Shown here piece by piece: positions 22,900 to 36,587 of a stretch of DNA of 64,000 nucleotides; the first letter of the stretch is position 1; every line of letters starts with the position of its first letter. Under the pieces are notes generated by a model, which worked only from the letters and a program-made list of their open reading frames with translations, made no database searches and was not told the origin of the DNA. This DNA is from Nymphaea colorata (taxonomy: Eukaryota > Streptophyta > Magnoliopsida > Nymphaeales > Nymphaeaceae): contig NC_045138.2 of the NCBI RefSeq assembly GCF_008831285.2, positions 4,741,205 through 4,805,204 of the forward strand, in the 5' to 3' direction. The position numbers and the translations under genes were made by a program.

Positions 22900-24120
22900 A
22901 TACACCGGGTTGCGTGTTCGGGCCGGACACAGGGCCTCATGTTCTACGGCATGAGAGGTAAATTAGATATTTTGGTTTTTCAAAAAATATTTTGATTATT
23001 TTTTTGAAACAAGTAAATTCTAGCTTTCCTAGCTAAATTCGATAATTTCTTTAGGGAAAATGCTTGAAAAAGAAGAGACCGTGCTTGGTAACGGGAACAT
23101 GAAAAGCAAGGAGGTTTTCCTTGCTATGTGGCTAACATAAGAAGACATGTTTCTACCTTTTATTAGAGGGCATTTTAGTAATTTTATGAGACAATTTAGG
23201 AGGTTTTCCTGTTTTTTTTTTCACTTCAAAAGAATTTTGAAGCAATTTTTCTGCATATAGAAATTACTATGAGCTTCATTACAAAAACTTAATCAGCAGA
23301 ATGAAAAGTGGAAGCTGATAGTGGTAAGCAATGTTTTTTTGCTAAAAATCATAAGCACAAGATTTGATGTGCTTACAGATTTTTCAGTGAAAAATATATT
23401 TTTTTTTTATATAATTACAAAATTGCATTATTATATGCACATTAACATTGTCTTTTATTTAATATATTGTTCAAGACTAAAAATAAGCAAATGTAAAACC
23501 AGATGGATAAATTGAAATCAACAGGCTGCCGAATATTACCAGATGGTTAAGTTTTTAAATTCTGATGCTAAAAATCTTCAGATGCTGAACATTAGCAGTC
23601 GTTTAATATGCTGCAGAGGTTTGTGATGTTTTTAGTGACAGTTTCGTGGTGTTTTTAGTGACGGATGTTAAATATTTAGCCATTTGGTAACTGGCTTATT
23701 TCAATTTACTCATACATATATATATGAGTAATTGGTTAATACCAGACTATTAACATAAGAGACAAAACCCAGACCGTTTAATTTTGTGTTAAAAAATATT
23801 ATAAACAAAACGTGAACATCCTAACCTGTTCACAAGCAGAAATTCAATGTAAATTATGTTTTAATTTAAGTTGCTTTTGTAAAAAAAAAAGATTGATTTT
23901 TTCTACTATCAAAGTTTGCTTGCTATAAAAGCCGTTCACATTTTTTATTATTAAAAAGTTAAAACTAAAGTCAAAACATGACTACCTTAATACATATTCA
24001 TCATCAAATCACTTTTATAACAATATCCATAAGGTTAGAATATCGCATAAACAAACACTTAAATAATGATTTTTTATTAAATCAGGTTTCTGTCTCTTGC
24101 TTAAATGGACTGATATTTAC
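22900..24120. other. Non-coding stretch
   Basis: AT-rich sequence, no gene seen. TTAGTGACGG/TTAGTGACAG repeats occur near 23630. Confidence 0.5.

Positions 24121-24123
<3 letters not shown>

Positions 24124-24184
<61 letters not shown>
24124..24184. repeat. Compound (CT)n(AT)n microsatellite
   Basis: A CT run passes directly into an AT run. The same compound arrangement recurs at 25273, 27237 and 55779. Confidence 0.9.
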
Positions 24185-24696
24185 CTACAAAAGAAAGATT
24201 CTTTGTATTGGCTTCTATAAGATAACAAAATCCATAGCAGTTTCACGTAGATATTCTAGAAGGACGACAAACGAAGAAGATGGATAGATTGAAAAACTTT
24301 GTCAGTGTACAAATTGTACACGCGGTTTACATTGTCCCGAAGAAAATGAAAAATTTATGACATCAACAAAATGTAAACCTAGAGATAATTTATCGAGAAG
24401 GAAGATATCCCAAATAATTGATCCAGCAAAGTATCTTTGTCTCTATCATGCCATGGAAAGTTGCTTCCAAGGCTTTCCTTCCTTGGCTTTGCCGCTGCAG
24501 CAAAAGCTTTTTCACGTGAGATGTGCGTTTAAATTTTCCAAGTAACTTAAAGCATTTAAATTGGAAGACGTCTAGAGTTCAATACTTGGAATATTTAGGA
24601 CTGCAAGACAAGCTGAGTCAAGCTCGATTTGGGACAACTCGAGCTCGACTCGACTCAAAAAGCTCGAGTTCAAGTTCGGCTCGAGCCCACTTAGCT

Positions 24697-25798
<1,102 letters not shown>

Positions 25799-26307
25799 GA
25801 GGCCCACATTGATCACCACTTTTTTCCCATAATAAGTTAATCCAACTATGGATTTGGATTTGGATAAAGTTTTTATAGAAATGGATGTTTTGGAATTCTG
25901 TTTTTAAGTATGGGTTTGAATTTGGGTTTTTCTTTTTTGGCTGCGCTAAATTTGATCTAATCTCGTTTTAATTGCTATAGATGGGAGCAAATAGCTGCCA
26001 AATGAAATATGTTTTTCCTGTATTAAAAATTTTTGCTGGATTGAATTTGATGCGTTTATTTCGGTCTGGACCCGAACCTACCTCTCCGGTTATTGCCCTA
26101 TCCCAGAGTTGGATCTGGCACCGTCGATATGGATTCGAATCTGGATCTGGTATGGTCTGTGCTGTGTGGGATCCGTTTGACCATCTCGCAAACGGAGGAG
26201 CAGCACAGGTGAGACGGGGAAGGATTCCGATACGAGACGGGTCGCGGGGCCCACTTCGTTTTGGTTAGCGCAGCTTAGGAAGCGATAAAGGCCGCTCCAA
26301 TACACTT
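25799..26307. other. Spacer between duplication copies
   Basis: About 500 bases absent downstream of copy 2. The part 26060-26300 is GC-richer (CGGTCTGGACCCGAAC) but shows no recognised gene. Confidence 0.5.
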
Positions 26308-26329
26308 CATTTATGTTAACATGTCTTGT

Positions 26330-26672
26330 CATATGATGAAACAGAATGTTTCCAACTGCAAGTGTAAAAGCCTACAAACAAAAAACTAAAAATTTTGTAC
26401 TCAATAGAACAAGAAAATTGTTCAAAATCTATATAAGAGTCCTTAGATTTATTGGAATATTAGAGAAAAAGGTAATAATAAGAAAGTTTAAAAGTTATAT
26501 TGTTTCCAAAGTTTTTGGTTCTGGGATTTTTGGTTTGTTTTCTGGGACTTTTGGTTTGTCTTCTAGAATTCTTAGCAAGGATTCTGTCTGGGTTTTCCAT
26601 TTTAGGAGTTCTTTTATTTGGATCTATAGTACTGCTATCTGGATTTGGTGTTCTTCTAGTTCCATCCTGATT
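26330..26672. mobile_element. 343-bp insertion of unknown type with 8-bp target duplication
   Basis: TGTCTTGT occurs at 26322-26329 and again at 26673-26680. In copy 1 the octamer is present once with nothing between, so copy 1 is the empty site. The insert has no obvious inverted ends (CATATGATGAAAC ... CCATCCTGATT), no poly-A tail and no gene. Its middle repeats GGGATTTTTGGTTTGT-like segments. The 8-bp duplication suggests hAT-like or other cut-and-paste activity, but the ends do not confirm it. Confidence 0.75.
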
Positions 26673-27234
26673 TGTCTTGTTTCTTTTAGCTTGTTTAAAT
26701 GATTTCTTTCTATCAATTCAACAATGAACTGCCATCTAACAGACAATACAAAGAAGAGACATATTTTGTATCTAAGTATCTCCTAAAGAAAAACTTAGCA
26801 ACAGAACAACTCTCATTCATGATACATCTATAGGGTCGAGCTGAGTCGAGTTTAAACAAGGCAAGCTAGTTCTTACAACTCGAACTTGAGTCGTTCAACA
26901 TTTCGAGCATAAATTTAAATTCTAACTTGAGTCAAGGTCAAGTCAAGTTTTTACGAGCGAGTTCAAGTCAGCGCTGCTTCCAATGCATATCCTTACCGTT
27001 AAAGCTAAAGCAACCAGGATTTTTTTTTTCTTTTCTAAGGGACAAAAGAAGTTCGCAGTTGATTTTATAGTGGAGAAATAAAAAGGGCATAGGAAGACTC
27101 GAAGAAGACCTGACTTCTAAAACAGAATATACATATACTAGGCTTATTGACGGCCAAGTCTTGGTCAAGCCCATTCCAGCAGTTTGCCTGGCCCAGACAA
27201 CTGGTTCGGTTCAGCTGGTACTTGAACAAAAGCC

Positions 27235-27369
<135 letters not shown>

Positions 27370-27898
27370 CCACATCACTTACCAAGATGAACCTAAATTT
27401 TAGAAAGACTCACTAATGTGAAATTACCTTGTGCTTGGATGGCACCTCAAAATCAATCTTTAGAGGTAAAAAAAATTGATTTTGCTTCTAAAATGTCATT
27501 TCAGAGGCGTTTAGATGATACCAAGGATGATTTTTGGTAAAAACTAAAGAGTGACCAAGTTATTTACAACAGAATGTGTTCTGGTTGTATTACCCAAACA
27601 CAAATCAATTTTTCAAAATTAACTAAAGGTGAATTTTCTAACAAAACTGGCTTTTACAAAACCAATTATTTTAAGTGCATAATCTAAAACTACTTAAAAG
27701 TGTGGTGTGTTCTGGGCAGTGGTGGAGTTAGAAATTTCTGGTTAAGAGACACTTAAATTTAAATTTCAAACTTTAAGGAGCACACATATGTCAAAATTAA
27801 AAAGTAATGAAGTTTGTATATGTAAATAAATGTAAATTTTGTGAGCTGGTATGGGCAGTTATGTGACTTTGCAACTGGTCATTGGGGTTTAGCATAGT

Positions 27899-28061
27899 GA
27901 GGGCCGGAGCTAGAAATTTTTTATGAGGGAGCTGAATTAAAATTTCTAAATTTTGACTAAGGCTGAAATATCATTTTTTAAAATTTTTATATACAACAAG
28001 TGAAATTTTTTAAAATTTACATAAAAAAAAAATGCGGGGCGCTACCTTGGCTCCACCCCTG
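27899..28061. mobile_element. Small hAT-type element, family I
   Basis: Ends GAGGGCCGGAGCT and GGCTCCACCCCTG are imperfect inverted repeats of a CAGGGGCGGAGCC-like hAT terminus. Flanks AGCATAGT (27891-27898) and AGCATAGC (28062-28069) are an 8-bp target duplication with one difference. The interior is AT-rich and non-coding. Confidence 0.8.
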
Positions 28062-28500
28062 AGCATAGCTGATGGAGCAGCGCTTGGTTAACAGCCTAGT
28101 ATTGGTTGGACTCCCATATACGTTTATTTGTATTAATTAAAACAGCTCTGAACCCCGAAAGCAAAGATTGGAGAAATGAGAGATTCTCACCTCAAAGATT
28201 TCTCTGTAAGGGAGTTGGCACAATAAATAGAGATCTTCTACTGTTTGATGGGCAGTCACAATTTGAACTCTAATGAGCTATGGTCCTTTCACACAAACCA
28301 TAACATGTATTAATATTTCGTCCTGGGTACTAGTCTCGGAGTTTTATGTAATCCAGTACGCTTTCTTGTAATAAAAAAATGAATCCCAAAATCTGAATTT
28401 TTTGCTAATTATAATTATCGACCCCTTAGCTTACACATGCAAGGTGTGACTTGTTCTAAATTGATTTAGTTGTCATTTTCTCGACCACAAACATGATATC

Positions 28501-28657
28501 CGGGGGCGGAGCCACAAATTTTCCATGATGGGGTCAAAATATCATTTTTCAAAATTTATATATAAAACAAGCCAAATTTTTTAAAATTTTCATGTAATTT
28601 TTTTTTTAAAATAAGGTGGCGTGGGGCCCATGCAGGCCCTACCTTGACTCCACCCTT
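28501..28657. mobile_element. Small hAT-type element, family I
   Basis: It begins CGGGGGCGGAGCCA and ends TGACTCCACCCTT, with flanks ATGATATC (28493-28500) and ATGGTATC (28658-28665), an 8-bp target duplication with one difference. The interior matches 27899-28061. Confidence 0.8.
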
Positions 28658-29084
28658 ATGGTATCCAGATTCATTCTGGTGACTCAGAAAAATTGGGGAA
28701 GAAGACAAAAGATACTGATGGTGCTGCTTAACAATGAAAGAGACGGGAAAAAACAAAGTTTCTTTGTTGATGGAGACTTTGAATGAGGGAGACAACCTCA
28801 CTACGTGAACCCACAAGAAGGGAATCAAGTCGGTAGAAATTGTCAAACGCTGGGACCAACATGGACAGGAAGCATGAAGAACTTAAGTTTTTGGATTTAA
28901 TGGGTGGGCCAGGGTTCACAATAAGAAGGTTGTGCACGGGGATGCTTGCGCATATTTATCTGTCATTAAAAGTCGGTACACCTAGCCAGTCGTTTTCACG
29001 TGCAGTTCATGTTTTGGGTCTAGGGTTTAGGGTTTAAGGTCTTTTAAATCGAGTCATCGATATACATTTATGCTATGTTTGATA

Positions 29085-29278
29085 CAGTTGTGGAGCCATA
29101 AAATTTTGACTGAGGGGCACTAACCGATCACTCGCTTAAAAGAATGAGTGATTGCAGGGTACTGACTCAGGTCTATTGTGGGCAACACATGCAACTGGAC
29201 CTACCTGAACCTACATCTAGCTTAATCACACTATAAGATTTCACGGGCCATGTCAATCACATAGTAACTCCGCTAGTG
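29085..29278. mobile_element. Small hAT-type element, family II, perfect target duplication
   Basis: It begins CAGTTGTGGAGCCAT and ends ATAGTAACTCCGCTAGTG. GTTTGATA flanks it exactly on both sides (29077-29084 and 29279-29286). The interior is the reverse complement of much of 15697-15909. It was inserted into a GCTATGTTTGATAGC palindrome, itself like a transposon end. Confidence 0.88.
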
Positions 29279-29289
29279 GTTTGATAGCC

Positions 29290-32066
29290 TCCAATCTCAA
29301 ACTTAAGTTAATTTCTAATGCATGATAAGTGAAATAGGCAGCTAATTAAGCAAGCAATGGATCTTACAGTACCATGGATCTTAGATCTTCATTAACTTAT
29401 GAAAGCCACTGTACAAGGCTATCAAACATGAGAGTTTGGATCACATATCTGTACTTTAAACTTGAAAGATACCTGTGGATCTTCAGGTATACTCAGACGT
29501 GACCTCAGATCCAAGGCTATCAAACATAGCCTAGAAGTTGGACTGAAATTAAATTCAATACGACAACAAAAGACTGATAAATTAATACGAGATTCAATCC
29601 ATTCGAACTCTACTTTTAGGACGTGTTTGATGGGGAAAAGAACATGCATGAGACAAACATGTCACATTTGTTTATTGTCTCTCTAACAAGTTGTAAGTGA
29701 AAGTGGATGGAGAATTCTGGTGCCTATGACTCTAGTCTTTTCTTTCCACTATATGGGGAAGAATGCACCTAAGAGCCACCTTAATGCAGGGCCATTTGAC
29801 TCACCATGCAAGACTATATTCATAGACATGTCTGAACTTGTAATTCAATTCCCAATGGAGATTAGATTGCCCAAGAGATTAATCCTGAGATCCCAATTGA
29901 ACAAGGGATCCGACATAAATCTACGCATGGTTCTAACGAACCATGGATCTTAAGAGTTTATTTCACAAATGAAACAACATGTAATTGTTGACCCAAAAAT
30001 TAACGCAGATTCATGAAACATAAAAAGTGTTCTATAGACCTACCTCAACCTTTGGAGTAGACTTATGAAACAATTATAAAGTACTTCATTTGCCAAACAG
30101 ACCATAAGTTTACTATTATGCCTTAAATTTACATATCTTAAGTCAGAGCGGTGGGGGTCTAACTTGAGATCCGTGCATTTTAAGAAACAAAATTTACAAA
30201 TCTACAGTGTAATTTTGAGTATTAACATTTTTAATCATTATTAGAAATCAAAGATCCAAATTAATTTAGTTTTTGAATCTGAATTCTAAAAATCTTGAAT
30301 AAGCTTGCTCTAACAACCGAAGTAGTTTTTTTTTTTTTAAAAAAAAAGCACTCCAAGTGAATCCGACTTTGGCAAACACGAGACGATTTGCTATTTACAT
30401 AGCACCAACTTCGGTCTAGTGTGGGCACCGCATGTGGCTGGAACCGGATAGACTTTAATATGTGACCTTCAGTATCATAACTATTGAAGAAAGCCCAATT
30501 TCAGTTTCAACCTCAAGACTGATTAATATTTTGAGGCATGCTTTCTTTTAATGGATCTTAATAAGTAGGTCTAGTTTCAGAGCTCCATACTTTATCTGAT
30601 CCATCTTGGAGGGGTGGGAAACAAATGATAGAAAGGTCTCGGGACACTCTGTCTTCGACATTTTTCAACCATGCTTCCAATACGCTCTTAGAAGTTGCTT
30701 GAATTATATGGTCATCAAGTATGGATAGAATACCCAACCTGCCCACAGTGCCCAATTCAGGCTTGATCCAACGACCCAAATTATACGCGGGTCCGGACCT
30801 TTTAGGATCATACCAGATTCAATTGGTCGGGTCGCAAAGATCCAATCATTCCATGTTTCGGACTCCCAACTTGCGTAGTGCTTGATTCTGGTTTAGATTG
30901 GCCCAAATTATGCTTGTCCGGGTCACGATTCTTTTGGATCATAATATCTACTATTCGGTTAAAGATCTGAATGTCATGGATGACTCCCCGTGAGCCTTAC
31001 AAGAATAGTTATGCTCACCTCTTGGAATACCGATTTTACTTGCAGCCTTTAGTTGTGCAAGGACTGACGCTCGTGAGAATCGAACCACGACCGGCCAAAA
31101 CAAACTTACAAACTTTTATAGGACTTGTGGCAATGGAAACAATAACAAACTGTTCATGAATTTGCCTAATTTTGAGCGCGTACTATAATATATACATAAT
31201 ATACGGCACCCTTCAATTAAAAAAAATAAAAAATCATTCAATATTTTGAAAATATTATATTTCAGTTTTTTTTTTTTAATTTTGAAACTATAAGTTAGTA
31301 CCTTCATGAAAAATTATTCACTCCACCCCTACATTTCAGCAACTATCTACACAAGCATACAACTTAATCTGGGATCAACACTAACCATGTTTACTTAAGA
31401 AATTATATGAAAATAATCTAGAGTACTTTCCAATTGAGCTTGCCAATGAGGTTTCTTAAGCTTAGTTGAGCTTGCAAGTGGTTTCTTTCTTGACCCATTT
31501 ATTAAACAAGTTTAATAAGTAATCTCGGCTCGGATTCAAATTTAATTCAAATATACGGAGTCTGATTAGGTCGAATTTGGTTAAAGTTAGATCCAACTCC
31601 AGTTGGTAACGTTTGCATCTGGATTCTCTACCAACTCAGGAAAATTCAGCCTTATAGTTTAAAATTTTCCAAATAGAGGAAATGTTTTTACTAACAATTG
31701 CCAAATCGGCGTCTAAGTTTTGCAATTACTCCCTGCTTTAAGCTAAGCAGGGCAGCCAACTAATACGAGTGATGAGAACTGATAGACAGGAAGCTTCGTA
31801 GTTCAAAGGCACACTGAAACTCCATTGAGAAGGACTGTACAACATCGGTAATCTAAAGCTGTTGATGTTGCAATGCTCGAAAATCCATCCACAGCCCACA
31901 GTGAAGAAGATATCTGTTCCAGAACATGTTTGATTATTTGGGAGGGCGTTCAATGAAGACCAAGCAAGCATTTCCAGCCTCAATGAAGTAAATGGGAATC
32001 TTCCGCTGTTGAGAAGATCCTGAATTGAGGAATGTTGGGACATCACGGTCTGAGGAGGGATTGTGA
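29290..32066. other. Non-coding stretch with repeat remnants
   Basis: GGCTATCAAACAT motifs occur at about 29417 and 29514, the second as a small palindrome. A further fragment of hAT family II lies near 30411-30445. A repeat of CCCAAATTAT...TTTTGGATCATA occurs at 30775 and 30901. GAGCTTG-type repeats lie at 31435-31480. No gene is visible. Confidence 0.5.
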
Positions 32067-34196
32067 ATGGACTTGCAGGAGTGCTCACGTTTGTTAAGGT
32101 CATGCACAAACCCACAATGCCTTTCACTAGGAAGACGGCTCCATCTGTACTGCGTGAAGGTAGGCCTGGAGTCGACGTTGTTTATAGCTAATTGCCTCCT
32201 TCAGATGTACGTGAAGTGTGGCAGACTCGGCGACGCGCATCAGGTGTTTGTTGAAACGACTGAAAGAAACACCTTCACCTGGAATAGCTTGATTGAAGGT
32301 TATGCTAATTCGGGCAAGGCAAGAACTTCATTGGAGCTGTTCACGTCTATGCCGTGCAAAAACGAGTTTTCGTGGAATGTGGTCATTGCAGCTTATGCAA
32401 AGATGGGGGATCTTGAGGTTGCCCAACAACTCTTCGATGAGATGCCAGCTAAGAACACGTTCGCTTGGAATTCGATGGTTCACGGTTGCGTTTTATATGG
32501 CAGAATTGGAGAGGCGAGGATATATTTTGATGCAATGCCACGCCGAGATGTGGCGTCGTGGAACAAGATGATGACTGGATATGTCCACCAGGGACAACCT
32601 TGGGAAGCACTGAGACTGTTTGACCAAATGAAGTTGCATCAGTTGGCGATCGATGGTTTCATCTTAGCTACGATGGCCTGTGCCTGTGCCGATGTGGAGA
32701 AGCTTGATGCAGGCAAACAGCTACACGCTTACATTGTCACGGGTGGGTTCACGATTGACAGTGTTTTGGGTAGTTCCATGATCAATATGTATAGTAAATG
32801 TGGAGACACCGATAGCGCGTTTCTTATTTTTGATGCCATGATTGACCAGGATGAGGTCTGCTTATCGGCTATAATAACAGGCCTTGCAAATTGTGGGAGG
32901 TTAGAAGATGCATGTCGAATTTTTGCTAGTCAAAGCAGAAGAAATGTGGGTTCTTGGAATTCAATTATTTCTGGATATGCAACCAATCGCCAGGGAAAAG
33001 AGGCTATTGAGTTATTGAACGAGATGAGGAGAACCGGGATTCAAGCAGAAGCAACAACCATAACTGCTGCTTTGACAGCATGCATGAACCTTGCAACAAC
33101 TGTCACAAACATCGGTAAGCAACTGCACGATCTTGCTCATAAAGTTGGATTTCTTCATGATGTTGCCCTTTGTAGCACACTGATTGACTTGTATGCAAAG
33201 AATGGATACCTTGAAGGTGCATGCAAGCTCTTTGATGAGCTTGAAGTGCGTGATACCATTCTGCTGAACACCATGGTTACTGCATATTCCAACCATGGTA
33301 AAGTAGAACAAGCGAGGCAAGTGTTTGAATCTATTCCTTGTCGTAGTTTGATTTCATGGAATTCAATGATTGTGGGATACAGCAAAAACGGTTTTGTAAT
33401 AGAAGCACTGGAACTGTTCCATGAAATGCAGATGCTAAACCTGAGGTTGGACGAAGTTGGTTATGCTAGCATGATCAGCTTGTGTGCTGATATGTCTTCT
33501 CTCACGCTGGGTGAGCAACTTTTCGCTCATGTTGTTCTTGCTGGACTTATTCACGATCCGGCTGTTGGCAGTGCACTTATTCATTTATATTGTAAATGTG
33601 GTCTTATCATAGATTCACGGAGACTATTTGATTCAGTACCTAAGTGTAGTGATGTTATATGGAACTCAATGCTGATGGGTTATGCACATAATGGCTATGG
33701 AGAGGAAGCTCTTCAAGTTTTTGAAGATATGAAGAGAGTTGGAGTCAGACCAGGCTCCATTACCTTCATTGCCGTGTTATCGGCCTGCAGTCACCGAGGG
33801 CTGGTTGAGGAGGGGCGGCAACTATTTCATGCCATGAAACATGATTATGGTATCTTACCAATGGTTGAACACTGTTCTTGTATGATTGATCTCTTGGCAC
33901 GGGCAGGCTGCATTCAAGAGGCTGTAGATTTTATTAACAATATGATGTTTCCAGCTGATGCTAGCATGTGGACATCAATACTAAGTGCAAGCAGAGCTTA
34001 TGGAGAGGAATCTCTTGGAAGAAAAGCAGCAAATCAGCTTCTGCAACTTGATTCTGCAAACTCTGCTGCATTTGTGCAGCTTTCTAACATTTATGCTACT
34101 TGTGGGGAGTGGGCTAAAGCGGCACAAGTAAGGAAGTTGATGCAGCAGAAAGGAGTGACGAAAATGAACCCTGGCTACAGCTGGATTGATGCATAA
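32067..34196 (+). CDS. PPR protein, PLS class, E subtype (At1g77010-like)
   Basis: This is an intronless 709-residue protein expected to act as an organelle RNA-binding factor. From the N-terminus it carries about sixteen PPR motifs of P, L and S type, for example NTFTWNSLIEGYANSG (about residue 69), NEFSWNVVIAAYAKMGDLEV (about 98), SLISWNSMIVGYSKNG (about 428) and DVIWNSMLMGYAHNG (about 530). It ends with an E motif (DASMWTSILSASRAYGEESL, YVQLSNIYAT-type sequence, NPGYSWIDA) and has no E+ or DYW domain. From memory it follows Arabidopsis At1g77010 along its whole length, with phrases such as SLGRRLHLYCVKVGL and LISWNSM at equivalent places. The ATG at 32067 fits the family's usual start. Organelle targeting is inferred. 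No break is seen. Confidence 0.93.
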   Translation: MDLQECSRLLRSCTNPQCLSLGRRLHLYCVKVGLESTLFIANCLLQMYVKCGRLGDAHQVFVETTERNTFTWNSLIEGYANSGKARTSLELFTSMPCKNEFSWNVVIAAYAKMGDLEVAQQLFDEMPAKNTFAWNSMVHGCVLYGRIGEARIYFDAMPRRDVASWNKMMTGYVHQGQPWEALRLFDQMKLHQLAIDGFILATMACACADVEKLDAGKQLHAYIVTGGFTIDSVLGSSMINMYSKCGDTDSAFLIFDAMIDQDEVCLSAIITGLANCGRLEDACRIFASQSRRNVGSWNSIISGYATNRQGKEAIELLNEMRRTGIQAEATTITAALTACMNLATTVTNIGKQLHDLAHKVGFLHDVALCSTLIDLYAKNGYLEGACKLFDELEVRDTILLNTMVTAYSNHGKVEQARQVFESIPCRSLISWNSMIVGYSKNGFVIEALELFHEMQMLNLRLDEVGYASMISLCADMSSLTLGEQLFAHVVLAGLIHDPAVGSALIHLYCKCGLIIDSRRLFDSVPKCSDVIWNSMLMGYAHNGYGEEALQVFEDMKRVGVRPGSITFIAVLSACSHRGLVEEGRQLFHAMKHDYGILPMVEHCSCMIDLLARAGCIQEAVDFINNMMFPADASMWTSILSASRAYGEESLGRKAANQLLQLDSANSAAFVQLSNIYATCGEWAKAAQVRKLMQQKGVTKMNPGYSWIDA

Positions 34197-36582
34197 GTGA
34201 CGGGAATTGTATTGACACGTAGATGACAGGAATTACATCGTCTATGCATGTTCTTAGAAAAGCTTGCATGATATGCGGATCATATCTGTAACACTGTCAC
34301 AAATATTTCCTTTTTCCTTAAAAATATGTTAAAATAAAGGAAAATGAGAAAACCATGAAAAAATGAGAATATTTTGAAAAAAGGCAAAAAAGGAAAATAT
34401 TGTGTTTATACTTTATATTGCTCTTTTACATTTTTCATGTTTTTTCAAAGAAAAATGTTTTTAAATATAATTTAATTTTTTTGAGGTTTCTTTTAACATT
34501 CTAAGTTTCTAAAAATTATTTTAAAAATTTTATCAATGTTTTTGTAAGAGAGCTAGTAGAAAACTTGAATTTTCATAATTTTTTATACTATGCTTTCATT
34601 TTTTAATTTTTTGAAATATTTACATTATCCTGAGGAAAAACAAACTTTTCAATTAGTACCTGAGGAAGGCCTCGCCTATAAAACCTGAGAAGGACTTTTT
34701 GTGACAATGATATGTACTACTAGTCTAGTTGGCATATGAAAGAGAAGCCAATCTCAACTCCATTGTGCTTAGATTGTAATTGGATATCAACCATATTCAT
34801 GCTTCATCGGTGGTCTGACATGTTCATTATTGGTCAACTGCTCATCAATCTTCTTCATCATGAAAAACAAGGGGTTCATATGAGTATCTGGCTTCTTTCA
34901 TCAGGTGAGTCAATGTCTTTGGCATCATGTTGTTTCCTTTAATCTGATAAGGAGACTTATATTCTGCTATAGTTTTAATATGTTATCCCTTATATCAACC
35001 AACTAATCTCTAGTTCTTTTATCTCCCTTCATGAAAACTCATAGTTACTCACTTCTAATTCTATGTCCTCCTTTTGATTGTCAGTGGAACTTATGATAAT
35101 CCTTAGGTTCCTGTGTCTGATTGAATTTGTACGTGATGTAATACCAGAACTAGCCAATCGATGTTATTTTCTCATTGTTCATTTTACAGGGACCAATTAA
35201 GATGTATCTGGGAAAATGTTCTTCACATCAAGACATCTACTATTTCTTTTGAGTGCGAAGTTATTTTCTCATTGTTCGTTTTACAGGGACCAATTAAGGT
35301 GTATCTGGGAAAATGTTCTTCACATCAAGACATCTACTATTCCTTTTGAGTGCTTCTATCTCTATGAATCTAGACAGGTTGGTCTACATCTTTGTTTTGC
35401 TGCTCTATTATGTTAGAATGGTTGTCATACCTGCTACACATTGCTTAACATAGTGTATCCTTTACATCAGCGATTGCAATATTAACACTACATTGAATTA
35501 TCAGTATTTTTTTTCCCTTTTGTTTTTTGTCCTTTTAGAATGCATTTTAGGATTTTGTGTTTCCTGTGTATAATAGTTTTGGCTGGACACGGTAGCCATG
35601 AGGCTCACCTAGTAGCTTGCAACAGCTATTGTTGTATGTGGGGGCCATGCAGATAGGAAGAAGCATACATGGCCTGATGTGTTTATCTTAGCATTTAAAA
35701 CCCTTTTCTTTTTAATCATGCGCTTCTGAGGCTTGGTTGACCTTTTATAGGAGTCAATTCCTATGAGCTTTTGTATCCTCTCTGAATTTTTCTTATCTTG
35801 CTTTTTTGAGAGCATTTTCTTTGTTTTGTACTTGCGAATGAAGTTTTTTTTTCTTTGAATTTTTTTTCTTGCTATTGAGTGCATTTTTTGTTCGTACTTG
35901 AAGGTAGTTTTCTTTACATCTTATTATCCTTGTTTCATTGCATACATGTAGCTGACTAAGTCACATAGGTACTTTAATAAGGTCCATGTACCTATGTCGC
36001 CATACTCGTACCCAAAGTGGGTACTTGGACACACTTGGGTACTTCTTAGATCGAAACTGATCCAAAGCACTTAATTTTGCTTGATTTAAATTTTTTCAAT
36101 TTAGTTTTCATTCTGTTTTTAGAGTTATTATTCATTAACATGTAATATTTTTTATTCATATCAATTGTTTATTTAAGTGTCGCTTCCATTTTGACTTTTT
36201 TGTGTTATTTTGTATATATACATATGTATATCCTATCGTATACCCATATTTGCATCTGTACCTATATCTTTGTTCCCAAACCGTATCCATACCTATGTGA
36301 CTTAGGTAGCTGAATTTTTTTCTCTTGTTGTTGAGTGAAGTTGTTCTTCATACTCGAGGTAATTTTCTTTACATCCTATTATCCTTGTTTCATTGCATAC
36401 GTGTAGCTGAAGTCTTCATAAACCTTACCAGCATCTGAAAAGATTTTCTGCATTGATTAAGCAAGGCGTTCACATGTATTGGTGTTTTTTCTGTACCAAG
36501 ATGCAGTGTGTGTCCAAATAGAATTCACATATTCCTTTTTTATTACGAAGATAATTAGTTTCTGCATCATTATGTGAATATT
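34197..36582. other. Downstream flank of the PPR gene
   Basis: Sequence on + is T-rich with intron-like pyrimidine tracts, so it may be part of a long spliced 3' untranslated region. A 97-bp tandem duplication lies at 35163-35356. I see no separate gene. Confidence 0.4.
35163..35356 (+). repeat. 97-bp tandem duplication containing a splice-acceptor-like site
   Basis: GTTATTTTCTCATTGTTC starts at 35163 and 35260. The copies differ at only a few positions. Each contains TTTTACAG|GGACCAATTAAG, an acceptor followed by a short open stretch (GPIKVYLGKCSSHQDIYY). Confidence 0.9.
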
Positions 36583-36587
36583 GTACT

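Noticed and set aside
29021..29036. TAGGGTTTAGGGTTTA, like plant telomere repeats
   Set aside because: Only about two units; too short to be an interstitial telomere array.
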